From Bog-473 sp963737745 (GTDB lineage: Bacteria > Actinomycetota > Acidimicrobiia > Acidimicrobiales > RAAP-2): 64,000 nucleotides of DNA. The notes beneath the pieces are model-generated. The model saw nothing but the letters and a program-made list of their open reading frames with translations, did not search any database and had not been told where the DNA came from. Location of the stretch: assembly GCA_963737745.1 (NCBI GenBank), contig CAVTTR010000007.1, forward strand, positions 310,001-374,000, given 5' to 3'. Made by a program: the position numbers and the translations under genes. This document shows positions 8,745-17,354 of this stretch, one piece after another. Each line of letters begins with the position of its first letter. Position 1 is the stretch's first letter.

Positions 8745-9761
8745 ATGGTCGGTGTGACGCCGGTAGGAAACGGAGCGAGATCTCCGATGCTCGGGTTGAT
8801 CCTCCCGGCCACCTTGCAGGCAGAACTGCCTGCGGATACTGGTGCTACCACTGGTAGTACCCCTGGCACGGCGCAGACGATAATCGAGCTCTGCCAGCAG
8901 GCCGAAGCGACCGGAGCCGACTCGTTGTGGGCCGTCGATCACCTGTATTGGCCCCATCCCATCTACGAATGCCTCACCACGCTCGCTATTGCCGCAGCTG
9001 CCACCCGACATCTGACGCTGGGCTCGTGCGTGCTGCAGCTTCCCCTCCGGCACCCGGCGGCCGTGGCCAAACAGGCCACCGCGCTGCAGCACCTGTCGGG
9101 CGGACGGTTCATTCTGGGCGTCGGTGTGGGGAGCCACCCCGAGGAATACGTGCGGGCCGGCGTCGACTATCACCGGCGTGGGCGCCTGATGGACGAAGGC
9201 ATCGCGAAAATGACCGAGGCCTGGACCGAGGTGGAGCACGAGGCGGTGCACACTCCCGAGGCGGTGCACGGTGCGGGCACCCGGTATCGCCAATCCCCGA
9301 CGTCGTCCCGCGTGCCGCTGTGGATCGGGGGCTCGAGTCCAGCCGCCCGTCGACGCGCCGCTGCCGTGGGGGACGGCTGGGCCCCGCTCTTCCTCACACC
9401 GGAGGAGTACGGCCCAGCCCTCCTCGCCCTCCGGCGCGAGACCGAAGAGGCGGGACGTGACCCCCATGCGGTGGAGCCGGCGGTGGTGATCTTCGCCCGT
9501 GTCGGTTCCGACGACGAAGCACCCGTGCGCGGCGCGGAGTGGCTGTCGGACATGTATGCCCTGCCCGCCAAGGCCTTCGATCGCCACCTGGTGGCCGGGG
9601 CGCCGGAGACGTGCGCCGCCGCGGTGGACCGCTATGTCGAAGCCGGCGCCCGCCATGTCATCGTCATGGTGGCAGCCGACCAAGCGGTGCAGCACTTCGG
9701 GCTGTTGCGCTCCGCCTTTATGGCTCGCTCCCACGCCGTGCCCGCCGGTGTCTCCGCATGA
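8745..9761 (+). CDS. LLM class oxidoreductase (F420-type)
   Basis: A second luciferase-like protein, 338 residues, with SLWAVDHLYWP, a TLGSCVLQLPLRHPAAVAKQ stretch and LSGGRFILGVGVGSH, typical of F420-dependent members. Start choice is uncertain: ATG 8745, GTG 8754 or ATG 8787, which sits just before the first strand LGLILP. Located between the thioesterase and thiolase genes, 26 bases upstream of the latter, so it may oxidise an acyl-chain or ketone intermediate of the same pathway; this role is inference. Confidence 0.8.
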   Translation: MVGVTPVGNGARSPMLGLILPATLQAELPADTGATTGSTPGTAQTIIELCQQAEATGADSLWAVDHLYWPHPIYECLTTLAIAAAATRHLTLGSCVLQLPLRHPAAVAKQATALQHLSGGRFILGVGVGSHPEEYVRAGVDYHRRGRLMDEGIAKMTEAWTEVEHEAVHTPEAVHGAGTRYRQSPTSSRVPLWIGGSSPAARRRAAAVGDGWAPLFLTPEEYGPALLALRRETEEAGRDPHAVEPAVVIFARVGSDDEAPVRGAEWLSDMYALPAKAFDRHLVAGAPETCAAAVDRYVEAGARHVIVMVAADQAVQHFGLLRSAFMARSHAVPAGVSA

Positions 9762-9786
9762 GGCCTTTCACGTCAGGCCGCACCCT

Positions 9787-10980
9787 GTGACGACGACCGA
9801 CGTCGCCATCCTCGGGACGGGCATGACCGACATGAGCCGGCGTGATCTGTCGCCCGAGACAATGGCCTACCAAGCGACCCATGAGGCGCTGGCTGATGCC
9901 AGCCTGACCCCCGACGACCTCGGGCTCGTCATCTTCGCCAATGCCACGGCGGGGCGCCTGAACGACCAGGCCTGCGTGCGCGGGCAATCCTGGCTCCGCA
10001 AGGCGGGACTGAGCGACGTGCCGATCGTCAACGTCGACAACTCCTGTGCCGGCGGGAGCTCGGCCTTGCACCTGGCCACCATGGTGGCGGCGGCATCGGA
10101 GCGACCCGTCCTGGCGATCGGCGTCGAGAAGATGTGGACGGGCAATCGGGCCGAGACGATGGCCGGGATTGAGGACGGACTCCCGTCCGACTACCGCCAC
10201 GACCTGCACGACCAGCGTCACGCCGACGACAATCCGGCGGGCAGCATCCTGATGGGACTCAACAACGGCTGGGCCCAGAGGCTGATGGTGGATCGAGGCG
10301 TCACGGAACGCCAGATGGCGGCGGCCGCCGTCAAGGCCTTCGATAACGCGGCCCGTAACCCCTTGGCCCAATGCCAGCGCACGACGACCATAGAAGAGGT
10401 TCTGGCGTCGCCCCAGGTGGCCGGCGTTCTGACCCGTCTGATGTGTAGCTCGTTCACCGACGGAGCGGCTGCCGTCGTGCTGGCGGGATCGGCGATTTCG
10501 GCCCCGCCGTCGGCCCCTCGTATTATCGGTTCGGTGGCCCGCTCGGGAAATGGACTGCTCGACTACCACGATCGACTGGCGCTCGCGGCCGACGCGGCAT
10601 GGGAGGCCTGGGGCATGGGGCCCGACGATTTCGACCTGCTGGAGTTGCACGACGCCACGGCGCCCGAAGAGATCTTCGCTCTCGAATCGCTCGGGTTTTT
10701 CGGATTCGGCCTCGCCGGGCCGGCGACGGAGAGCGGCCGTACCCGCATGGAGAGCCCGGGCCTCGTGGTGAATTCGAGCGGGGGTCTGGTCGGTCGCGGG
10801 CACCCCCTCGCCGCCACCGGACTGGCACAGGTGGTCGAGCTGGCCACGCAGATCCGAGGGCGCGCCGGGGCGCGTCAGATAACCGGGGCACGCTTGGGCC
10901 TGGCCGTGAACACGGGGGGAATCATTGAAGGCGACGCCGGCTTCATCGGCCTGCATGCCATCCGCTCCGGGTCGCTATGA
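9787..10980 (+). CDS. Thiolase family protein (SCP-x-like)
   Basis: A 397-residue thiolase-fold enzyme starting at GTG 9787 (a longer upstream frame only overlaps the previous gene). The nucleophile is Cys87 in VDNSCAGGSS and the catalytic His is in GRGHPLAATG. The C-terminal Cys-containing loop of biosynthetic thiolases is replaced by VNTGGII, as in SCP-x/lipid-transfer thiolases. Expected chemistry is Claisen condensation or thiolytic cleavage of a 3-ketoacyl-CoA. It overlaps the KAS III gene by ATGA, so the two are probably made together. Confidence 0.83.
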   Translation: MTTTDVAILGTGMTDMSRRDLSPETMAYQATHEALADASLTPDDLGLVIFANATAGRLNDQACVRGQSWLRKAGLSDVPIVNVDNSCAGGSSALHLATMVAAASERPVLAIGVEKMWTGNRAETMAGIEDGLPSDYRHDLHDQRHADDNPAGSILMGLNNGWAQRLMVDRGVTERQMAAAAVKAFDNAARNPLAQCQRTTTIEEVLASPQVAGVLTRLMCSSFTDGAAAVVLAGSAISAPPSAPRIIGSVARSGNGLLDYHDRLALAADAAWEAWGMGPDDFDLLELHDATAPEEIFALESLGFFGFGLAGPATESGRTRMESPGLVVNSSGGLVGRGHPLAATGLAQVVELATQIRGRAGARQITGARLGLAVNTGGIIEGDAGFIGLHAIRSGSL

Positions 10981-11897
10981 CCGGCATCCGCATCACGGGC
11001 TGGGGCATTGCCCTGCCGGACAAGATCGTGACCAACGACGACATGGCGGTCAGCCTGGACACGAGCGACACCTGGATCACCGAGCGCACCGGCATCCGTG
11101 AACGGCGCATCGGAGGCACCACCTCCGGCCTGGCCATCGAGGCCGGTCAGAATGCGCTCCGCCAAGCCGGGCTCACCGGGGCTGACATCGACCACGTCGT
11201 CCTCGCCACGACGACCCCCGACGGGATCGTTCCCGGCACGGCGCCGAAAGTCCAAGACGCCCTCGGCATCAAGGGTGGCGCCTTCGACATCAATGCCGCC
11301 TGTTCAGGCTTCGTCTACGGCCTCGTCACCGTGGCCGGGCTCATCGCCACGGGCTCGGGACCGGTGCTGCTCATCGGATCCGAGACACTGTCGAAGATCA
11401 CCGACATGGACGACCGTGCGATCGCCATCATCGTCGGTGACGGTGCCGGCGCCGTCGTCGTGCAGCCGACGAGGGGAAAGGGACAGCTCCTGAGCTGGAA
11501 CCTCAACTCCGACGGGTCACTCCGCCACCTGTTGTACTGCGAGCATGGGGGCACCCTCTACATGGACGGCAAGGAGGTCTTCCGCAAGGCCGTCCGGGTG
11601 GTCGTCGAATCGGCCGAGCGGGCCATGGCCGACGCCGGTGTCGGCCCAAAGGACATCTCGCTGCTCGTGCCGCACCAAGCGAACCTGCGCATCATTGTGG
11701 CGGCCTGCCAACGGCTCGGCATCCCCGAAGACCGCACGGTGGTGGTTATCGACCGCTACGGCAATACCTCATCGGCCTCCATACCCCTGGCCCTGCACGA
11801 TGCCATCAGCAACAATCGCGTGCACAAGGGTGACAACCTCCTCCTGACCGGATTCGGCGGAGGCATGACGTGGGCCAGTGCCGTGCTTCGCTGGTGA
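10977..11897 (+). CDS. Beta-ketoacyl-ACP synthase III family protein
   Basis: A FabH-type condensing enzyme of 306 residues with the full triad: Cys109 in NAACSGF, His233 in VPHQAN and Asn263 in YGNTSSASIP. It would condense an acyl-CoA starter with malonyl-ACP, or act in a related Claisen or acyl-transfer step. DTWITERTGIRERR is the usual N-terminal signature. It overlaps both the thiolase (ATGA) and the nucleotidyltransferase (GTGA), which argues for a dedicated pathway rather than housekeeping FabH; the product is unknown. Confidence 0.86.
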   Translation: MTGIRITGWGIALPDKIVTNDDMAVSLDTSDTWITERTGIRERRIGGTTSGLAIEAGQNALRQAGLTGADIDHVVLATTTPDGIVPGTAPKVQDALGIKGGAFDINAACSGFVYGLVTVAGLIATGSGPVLLIGSETLSKITDMDDRAIAIIVGDGAGAVVVQPTRGKGQLLSWNLNSDGSLRHLLYCEHGGTLYMDGKEVFRKAVRVVVESAERAMADAGVGPKDISLLVPHQANLRIIVAACQRLGIPEDRTVVVIDRYGNTSSASIPLALHDAISNNRVHKGDNLLLTGFGGGMTWASAVLRW

Positions 11898-12772
11898 CGA
11901 CGAAGACAGCGACGAGCGGGCTGCCTCTTGTCATTCTGGCGGCGGGTCGAGCCCGCCGTTATGGAGGCGTGAAGCCCTTGGCGCCGGTCGGACCACGCGG
12001 TGAGGCCGTCATCGACTTGGTCGCCAGCGACGCCATAGCCGCCGGCTTCGAAACAATTGTGCTCGTGCTCGGCCCCGCGACCGGCCCGGCCATCCGCTAC
12101 CACGTGGAGCGCACATGGCCTTCCCATGTCGATGTCCGGTTTGCTCTCCAAGATGCGCCTCTGGGGACGGTCCATGCCGTGTTGAGCGCTTCGGAGCATG
12201 TCGGGGACACGCCCTACGGCGTGGGCAACGCCGACGACATTTACGGACGGGATCCCTTTGCCCTGCTGGCCGCGCACCTTACGGCACTCGACCCCGCGAA
12301 TGCCCTGGTCGGTTTTCGCCTGGCCGACGCCGTCATCGGCCAGGCGCCGGTTACCCGGGGCGTCTGCCGAGTCGGCCCCGAAGGTCAATTGCTACGGGTG
12401 GACGAACGGCGCCATGTGACCGCCCAGCCCGATGGGACCTTTCTCGCCGCCGACGGGAAGGAACCGTCGGAACTGTCCCCTGAGAGCCGAGTGTCCATGA
12501 ATCTTTGGGGCTTCACCCCCGAGTTCCACAAGACGCTGCAGACGGCCATGGCCGCGGCCACCGACGCCTCGGAAGAGGCCGAGGTGCTGTTGCCCGAGGT
12601 GGTGGCCGACTCTTTGGATGCCTCCCCCTTTACCGTGTTGGAGGCGCGAGGGCGCTGCATCGGGGTCACGCACCCTGACGACCTGGGATTGGTGCAGAGC
12701 GAACTGGCCCACCAAGTCAGCCGGGGGGCGCGGCCGGCCGCTCTCTGGACGCGGGCCCTCAAGGGGGCGTAG
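11894..12772 (+). CDS. Sugar-phosphate nucleotidyltransferase-like protein
   Basis: A nucleotidyltransferase-fold protein of about 292 residues. The N-terminal LVILAAGRARRYGGVKPL is the pyrophosphorylase signature (L-A-A-G-x-x-x-R-x-G-x-x-K). GNADDIYG corresponds to the metal-binding Asp region. It probably activates a sugar phosphate or similar with an NTP. I chose GTG at 11894, which overlaps the KAS III stop as GTGA; ATG at 11870 would overlap more deeply. Why such an enzyme is coupled to condensing enzymes is not clear from sequence. Confidence 0.75.
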   Translation: MTTKTATSGLPLVILAAGRARRYGGVKPLAPVGPRGEAVIDLVASDAIAAGFETIVLVLGPATGPAIRYHVERTWPSHVDVRFALQDAPLGTVHAVLSASEHVGDTPYGVGNADDIYGRDPFALLAAHLTALDPANALVGFRLADAVIGQAPVTRGVCRVGPEGQLLRVDERRHVTAQPDGTFLAADGKEPSELSPESRVSMNLWGFTPEFHKTLQTAMAAATDASEEAEVLLPEVVADSLDASPFTVLEARGRCIGVTHPDDLGLVQSELAHQVSRGARPAALWTRALKGA

Positions 12773-13342
12773 GCGCGACCTCGGTGGTCCGCTTGGCCGT
12801 GTCGAGTGCCTGTCGACCTATGCCCAGACGCGACGCAACCCCGAGTAACCGTTCGGCCGAAGCCTCCCGTGCTCCTCGGGGCCACGTCTGAGACGAACCG
12901 CCGACTCCGTGCTGGGATCGTGTCGGACAATCCCAACCCGGGCCTGGTCCGGTGGCTCCAGGGAAGTCACCATTCCGTCACACGGCACGCCTGTTGCCGG
13001 AAACTTCATTCCCGCTCCGGCCGCGAGCTCTTTGCAGAACTCATGCCGACCCTCGATCCAGCCTTGCGGCTTTCTCTCGGCCACCTTCGGGTCCGCCTTG
13101 CGGCGTCCCTTCCGGCTTCCCTTCGTGCTGCCTTGCGGCTTTCCGTCGGGGTTCGGCGGGCTTTCATCTCCGAACTGGTGACACCTTGCTCTTAGAGCCG
13201 CCGAAGGTCAATGCGATTTCGCGAAATCCAGACGTTCTCCCCACCTTTTCACCAGTCATCCCCAATCGGGCCTCGTGAATCCCCAACTCATCCCCATGCT
13301 CCCGCTCGGGTGTCGCGACATGATCTCGAGGCCGCACCATTT
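12773..13342. other. Intergenic region of 570 bases with degenerate repeats
   Basis: No family-recognisable coding frame was found on either strand. The minus-strand frame over 12818-13084 and its extension to about 13170 are rich in Lys, Arg and Gly and lack a credible start signal. The region is pyrimidine-rich on the plus strand and contains the repeats listed separately. It separates the plus-strand nucleotidyltransferase gene from the convergent SDR gene, so a terminator would be expected, but I see no clear stem with a T-run. Confidence 0.4.
13061..13139. repeat. Three copies of a 10-base repeat at 34-35 base spacing
   Basis: GCCTTGCGGC occurs exactly at 13061-13070, 13095-13104 and 13130-13139. 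The bases between are similar but degenerate (TTTCTCTCGG, GTCCCTTCCGG, TTTCCGTCGG follow the copies). The period of 34-35 bases is regular. Spacers are related to each other, so it is a decayed tandem repeat rather than a CRISPR array. Confidence 0.6.
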
Positions 13343-14125
13343 TCACAAGGGCGTGACGTACGCCCCCGAAATCCCGCCGTCGACGAGGAACGTCGACGCC
13401 GTCATGAACGACGAGTCGTCGGAAGCCAAGAATGCGGCGGCGGCGGCGATTTCGCTGGCCTCGCCGAAGCGACCCATGGGGATGTGGACCAGACGCCGCG
13501 CCGCCCGCTCGGGATCCTGGGCAAACAGCTCTTGGAGCAGGGGGGTGTTCACCGGTCCAGGGCACAAGGCATTCACCCGGACGCCCTGCCGAGCAAACTG
13601 GACGCCCAGTTCACGCGTCATCGCCAGCACGCCACCCTTGCTGGCCGTGTAGCTGATCTGGCTCGTGGCTGCCCCCATCACGGCGACGAAGGAGGCGGTG
13701 TTGATCACCGAGCCCCCGCCCCGGGTCAGGAGATGGGGAATCCCGAATTTGCAACACAGATAGACCGAAGTGAGGTTGACCTCTTGCACCCGCCGCCAGG
13801 CGTCGAGGCCGGTGTCGAGGATGGAGTCGTCATCGGGAGGGCTTATGCCGGCGTTGTTGCAGCAGATGTCGACGCCCCCGAATCGCTCAACCGTGGCGCC
13901 GTAGAGATGCTCGACCGCTTCCGCCGACGTGACATCCACCTCGACGAACATGCCGTCGATGGCAAAGGCCAGATCGGCCCCGGCTGGGTCGAGGTCGGCC
14001 ACCACCACCTTGGCTCCTTCGGCCGCGAAACGTTCGCTCATGGCGCGCCCGATGCCACTCGCACCGCCGGTGATCACGGCCACCTTGCCTACCAGCCGGC
14101 GGGCGTACGGCATGCTGTCGCTCAT
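13343..14125 (-). CDS. SDR family oxidoreductase (FabG-like)
   Basis: A classical SDR of 260 residues with TGGASGIG, NNAG, an INTASF Ser strand and the active-site YTASK. The C-terminal FLVDGGISGAY is typical of 3-oxoacyl-ACP reductase/dehydrogenase-like members. It probably interconverts an alcohol and ketone with NAD(P)H. It lies 80 bases downstream of the aldehyde dehydrogenase gene on the same strand, suggesting a two-step alcohol to acid oxidation; substrate unknown. Confidence 0.87.
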   Translation of the reverse strand: MSDSMPYARRLVGKVAVITGGASGIGRAMSERFAAEGAKVVVADLDPAGADLAFAIDGMFVEVDVTSAEAVEHLYGATVERFGGVDICCNNAGISPPDDDSILDTGLDAWRRVQEVNLTSVYLCCKFGIPHLLTRGGGSVINTASFVAVMGAATSQISYTASKGGVLAMTRELGVQFARQGVRVNALCPGPVNTPLLQELFAQDPERAARRLVHIPMGRFGEASEIAAAAAFLASDDSSFMTASTFLVDGGISGAYVTPL

Positions 14126-14205
14126 TGCTCTCCTCTTGCTCGGTGTGTTCTCGTCTTGCCGTCGCAGGACACTCGGCCGCTGCGTTGGGTCCCGCTGTCA
14201 GCCCG

Positions 14206-15657
14206 TTAGTCCGAACTGATGAATACGTTCTTCACCTCGCTGAACGCATCGAGCGCGTCGGGCCCGAGCTCTCGTCCGAGGCCGGACTGCTTGACCCCGC
14301 CGAAGGGGGTCCAATAGCGCACCGAGGAGTGGGAGTTGACCGACAATGTCCCGGTCTCCACCGCCCTCGCCACGCGGAGCGCGCGCCCGATGTCGCGGGT
14401 CCACAGTGACCCCGAGAGCCCGTACGGCGTGTCATTGGCCAGCCGGACCGCGTCGGCCTCGTCGTCGAACGGGATGACGACGACCACCGGCCCGAAGATC
14501 TCTTGGGTGGCCGCGCGATCTCGTGGATCGACCGGGGCCAGCACGGTGGGGGCGAACCAGTTTCCTGGGCCATCGGGGCACGACCCCCGAAACGCCACCG
14601 GCGCACCGTCCGGCACGAACGAGGCCACCGACGCCAGGTGCGTGGCGGAGATCAATGGTCCCATTTCGCTCGCCGGCTCTGTGGGGTCGCCGACCAGCAC
14701 GCCGGCCACCGCGGGCTCGAGAAGGGCGAGGAAGTCGTCATAGATCGATCGCTGGACGAGGATGCGAGAACGAGCGCAGCAGTCCTGGCCGGCATTGTCG
14801 AAGACGCCAGAGGGGGCCTGCGCTGCGGCCAGTTCCACGTCGGCGTCCGCGAAGACGATATTGGCGCTCTTGCCCCCCAGCTCGAGCGTCACCCGCTTCA
14901 CTTGTGCGGCACAACCGGCCATGATGCTCCGGCCGACCTCGGTCGAGCCGGTGAAACAGATCTTCCGCACTGCCGGATGGGTCACGAAGCGTTGTCCCAC
15001 CACGCTGCCCGTCCCAGGCAGGATCTGCAACACTCCTTCGGGGAGGCCCGCTTCGAGAGCGAGTTCCCCGAGGCGCAGGGCGCTGAGGGGGGTGAGCTCG
15101 GCCGGCTTGAGGACCACCGTGTTGCCCGCCGCCAATGCGGGGGCGAAACCCCAGCCGGCAATGGCCATGGGAAAGTTCCACGGCACGATGATCCCCACGA
15201 CGCCCAAGGGCTCGTGGAAGGTGAGGTCCACCCCGCCCGCGACGGGTATCTGGCGCCCGCTGTGCCGTTCTGGGGCGGAGGCGTAGTACTCGAGCACGTC
15301 CCGCACGTTGCCCGCTTCCCAGCGCGCATTGCCGATGACGTGACCGGCATTGGTGACCTCGAGCATGGCCAATTCCTCGCCGTGGGCATCGACCACAGAA
15401 GCGAAACGCCGCAAGATCCTGGCTCGGTCGCCCGGTGCCACATGGCGCCAGGTCTCGAAGGCCGCCGACGCCCGCGCGATGGCTGCGTCCACCGCCGCCA
15501 CGTTCAGCGAGGGGATCCGGATGACGTCCTCTCCCGTGGCGGGATTGCGCACAATGGTGGTCGTGCTTTCTTCGCTCTGCACGCAGAGATCATGACCGAT
15601 GAGGCGCGCCGTCCCAGACGCGTGCTCCTTGCCGAAGTGACACGACACATCGGGCAC
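14206..15657 (-). CDS. Aldehyde dehydrogenase (NAD(P)+)
   Basis: An ALDH-superfamily protein of 483 residues. Signature blocks are the PWNFPM loop, FTGSTEVG, the general-base region LELGGKSANIVF, and the nucleophile Cys in NAGQDCCARSR. The PFGGVKQSGLGRE block near the C-terminus is also typical. It oxidises an aldehyde to its acid. The GTG at 15657 gives a 30-residue extension; GTG at 15582, just before EESTTTIVRNPATGE, is a good alternative start. Same strand as the downstream SDR. Confidence 0.88.
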   Translation of the reverse strand: MPDVSCHFGKEHASGTARLIGHDLCVQSEESTTTIVRNPATGEDVIRIPSLNVAAVDAAIARASAAFETWRHVAPGDRARILRRFASVVDAHGEELAMLEVTNAGHVIGNARWEAGNVRDVLEYYASAPERHSGRQIPVAGGVDLTFHEPLGVVGIIVPWNFPMAIAGWGFAPALAAGNTVVLKPAELTPLSALRLGELALEAGLPEGVLQILPGTGSVVGQRFVTHPAVRKICFTGSTEVGRSIMAGCAAQVKRVTLELGGKSANIVFADADVELAAAQAPSGVFDNAGQDCCARSRILVQRSIYDDFLALLEPAVAGVLVGDPTEPASEMGPLISATHLASVASFVPDGAPVAFRGSCPDGPGNWFAPTVLAPVDPRDRAATQEIFGPVVVVIPFDDEADAVRLANDTPYGLSGSLWTRDIGRALRVARAVETGTLSVNSHSSVRYWTPFGGVKQSGLGRELGPDALDAFSEVKNVFISSD

Positions 15658-15671
15658 CTAGGGTCCTCTCC

Positions 15672-16295
15672 GTGACTCCCTCCAGATCCATCGCCATCGA
15701 CCCCGACGCATTCGTGGCCGACGACCGCCCCCGCTGCCACTGGGCCCAGGGGGCATGGAATGTCCCGTATCACGACGCGGAATGGGGCGTTCCGGTGCAC
15801 GACGACACGACACACTTCGAGTTTCTCGTGCTCGAGGGAGCCCAAGCCGGGCTGAGCTGGCTCACCATCCTCAAAAGACGCGAAGGCTACCGCCGGGTCT
15901 TCGCCGATTTCGACGTGGACAAGGTGGCCCGCTTCACCCCGAAGCGGATCGAAAAGATCTTGTTGGACCCCGGCATCATCCGCAACCGGGCCAAGGTGGA
16001 AGCGACCGTGCGCAACGCCGGCCACTTCTTGGCCATCCAAGAGGAGTTCGGCTCGTTCGACGCCTACATGTGGAGCTTCGTCGGCGGGCGAACAAAAGTG
16101 AACAAGTGGCGCCGCATCGAGCAGCTTCCCGCCACGACTCCGACCTCTGAAGCCCTCAGTGCCGATTTGCGGGCGCGGGGCTTTCGCTTCGTCGGGCCCA
16201 CGGTGTGTTACTCGCACATGCAGGCGGCCGGACTGGTCAACGACCACGTTGTCAGCTGCTTTCGCTATGCCGAATTGACAGCTGACACCGGGTAA
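15672..16295 (+). CDS. tag: DNA-3-methyladenine glycosylase I
   Basis: Removes 3-methyladenine from alkylated DNA. The 207-residue protein has the Tag zinc ligands: Cys in RCHWAQG, His in YHDAEWG, and the His/Cys pair in NDHVVSCF near the C-terminus. The substrate pocket segment LEGAQAGLSWLTILKRR is also conserved. GTG at 15672 is the start giving the standard N-terminus with a short extension. Divergent from the aldehyde dehydrogenase by 14 bases. Confidence 0.92.
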   Translation: MTPSRSIAIDPDAFVADDRPRCHWAQGAWNVPYHDAEWGVPVHDDTTHFEFLVLEGAQAGLSWLTILKRREGYRRVFADFDVDKVARFTPKRIEKILLDPGIIRNRAKVEATVRNAGHFLAIQEEFGSFDAYMWSFVGGRTKVNKWRRIEQLPATTPTSEALSADLRARGFRFVGPTVCYSHMQAAGLVNDHVVSCFRYAELTADTG

Positions 16296-16303
16296 GACCC
16301 GGC

Positions 16304-17350
16304 TCAGCCCAGGACCAGACGACCTCCGCTGTAATCGAAGATCACCCAGCCGAAACGCTTCAGTTGATCCGAGCCGATCAATCCGAAGATCCCGTTCGCG
16401 CCGATCGGCCCGAAGTCGACCACGCCGAGGAGTTGCGCGTGGAGGTGCACGCCGGGGATGGACCACGCACCGCTGTGGACCAGGGGTGCGGTAATGGTCG
16501 AGCACACGGTGGGTTGGCGCTGGGCCAGGTTCGTAGAGGCCAGATGCGCCCTTGTGGCCAACGACTTGGCCACGACCGACTGGGAGGCTCCGGTGTCGAT
16601 GACAAAACTGTGGGGTGTGCGTTGGCCGAACCGAGAGCGCACATTGAGCGAGATGTCCCCGAGAGTAAACACGACGGTGAGAGGCACGGTGGTCCCAACC
16701 TCCCCTTGTGTCAAGGCCGCGGAAGGGGCCGGACCAGTTGGCCCGCGCACGTCCGGGGGGTCGCCCTGCTTCGCCGGACCTTCCGGGTCGCCAAACGTGA
16801 GCGTCTGGGCCTTGAAGTCGAGACGCACCGCCCCGAAGCGACTCAGCACGTCGGAGCCCAGCAGCCCCACCGGCTCTCCGGCCCCACCGAAATCGGGGAG
16901 CGTGGCCGCCGCCATTGACTCTGGCGCGAGCGGCACGCCGGCCACCGACCACGACGTCACCCCGACGGGTTGCGCCGTACCGATGCAGCCGACACCGGCG
17001 AACTCGGTTGACGATCCGTCGTGGGCCAGATGCAACTGGGCGGCCAGGTGACGATCGATGATGGATTCGCCCGCCCCCGAATCGAGCACGAACGGATACG
17101 GCCCGCTCCCCCCAAGGCAGACGTTGACCATTTCGCTCACCTGGCCCGCCACGGTGCTCACGGTGATCGGGATGCGTTCGGCCCCGCCACCCAGCGCCGT
17201 TGCCCCACCGCAACCGGCTGCGGTCGACGGCAAGGCGAAGTTCACGATCGGCTCGACGCGTATGTGGCGAGCCGGAGTCTTGACGCGTGCGCCGATGAGC
17301 AACGATGCCGCCACCATGCAGGCGATCAGCGTGACCGCGGATCGATGCAC
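16304..17350 (-). CDS. Secreted protein with two retropepsin-like aspartyl protease lobes
   Basis: A 348-residue protein with an N-terminal hydrophobic segment (about 5-20) that should act as a signal peptide or anchor. Two homologous halves follow. Lobe 1 has FVLDSGAGESII (Asp90) and GLLGSDVLSRFG (162-173); lobe 2 has FVIDTGASQSVV (Asp252) and GLIGSDQLKRFG (323-334). Each half thus has the D-S/T-G catalytic loop and the hydrophobic-Gly loop of retroviral-type aspartyl proteases. One chain with two such lobes recalls pepsin. A Pro/Gly-rich linker lies around 190-218. The gene is 5 bases from the GT2 gene downstream. Substrate unknown. Confidence 0.8.
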   Translation of the reverse strand: MHRSAVTLIACMVAASLLIGARVKTPARHIRVEPIVNFALPSTAAGCGGATALGGGAERIPITVSTVAGQVSEMVNVCLGGSGPYPFVLDSGAGESIIDRHLAAQLHLAHDGSSTEFAGVGCIGTAQPVGVTSWSVAGVPLAPESMAAATLPDFGGAGEPVGLLGSDVLSRFGAVRLDFKAQTLTFGDPEGPAKQGDPPDVRGPTGPAPSAALTQGEVGTTVPLTVVFTLGDISLNVRSRFGQRTPHSFVIDTGASQSVVAKSLATRAHLASTNLAQRQPTVCSTITAPLVHSGAWSIPGVHLHAQLLGVVDFGPIGANGIFGLIGSDQLKRFGWVIFDYSGGRLVLG

Positions 17351-17354
17351 CGGT

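Noticed and set aside
13061..13139. CRISPR array
   Set aside because: The repeat is only 10 bases, the spacers resemble each other, and no cas gene is in the window.
12818..13170. Lys/Arg/Gly-rich minus-strand frame in the gap
   Set aside because: No ribosome binding site, no conserved motif, and the residue pattern follows the DNA repeats.
15504..17213. Open frame of 569 codons on minus across tag and the protease
   Set aside because: It spans a convergent real gene and part of a same-strand gene in another frame, with repetitive Arg/Gly/His content and no motif.
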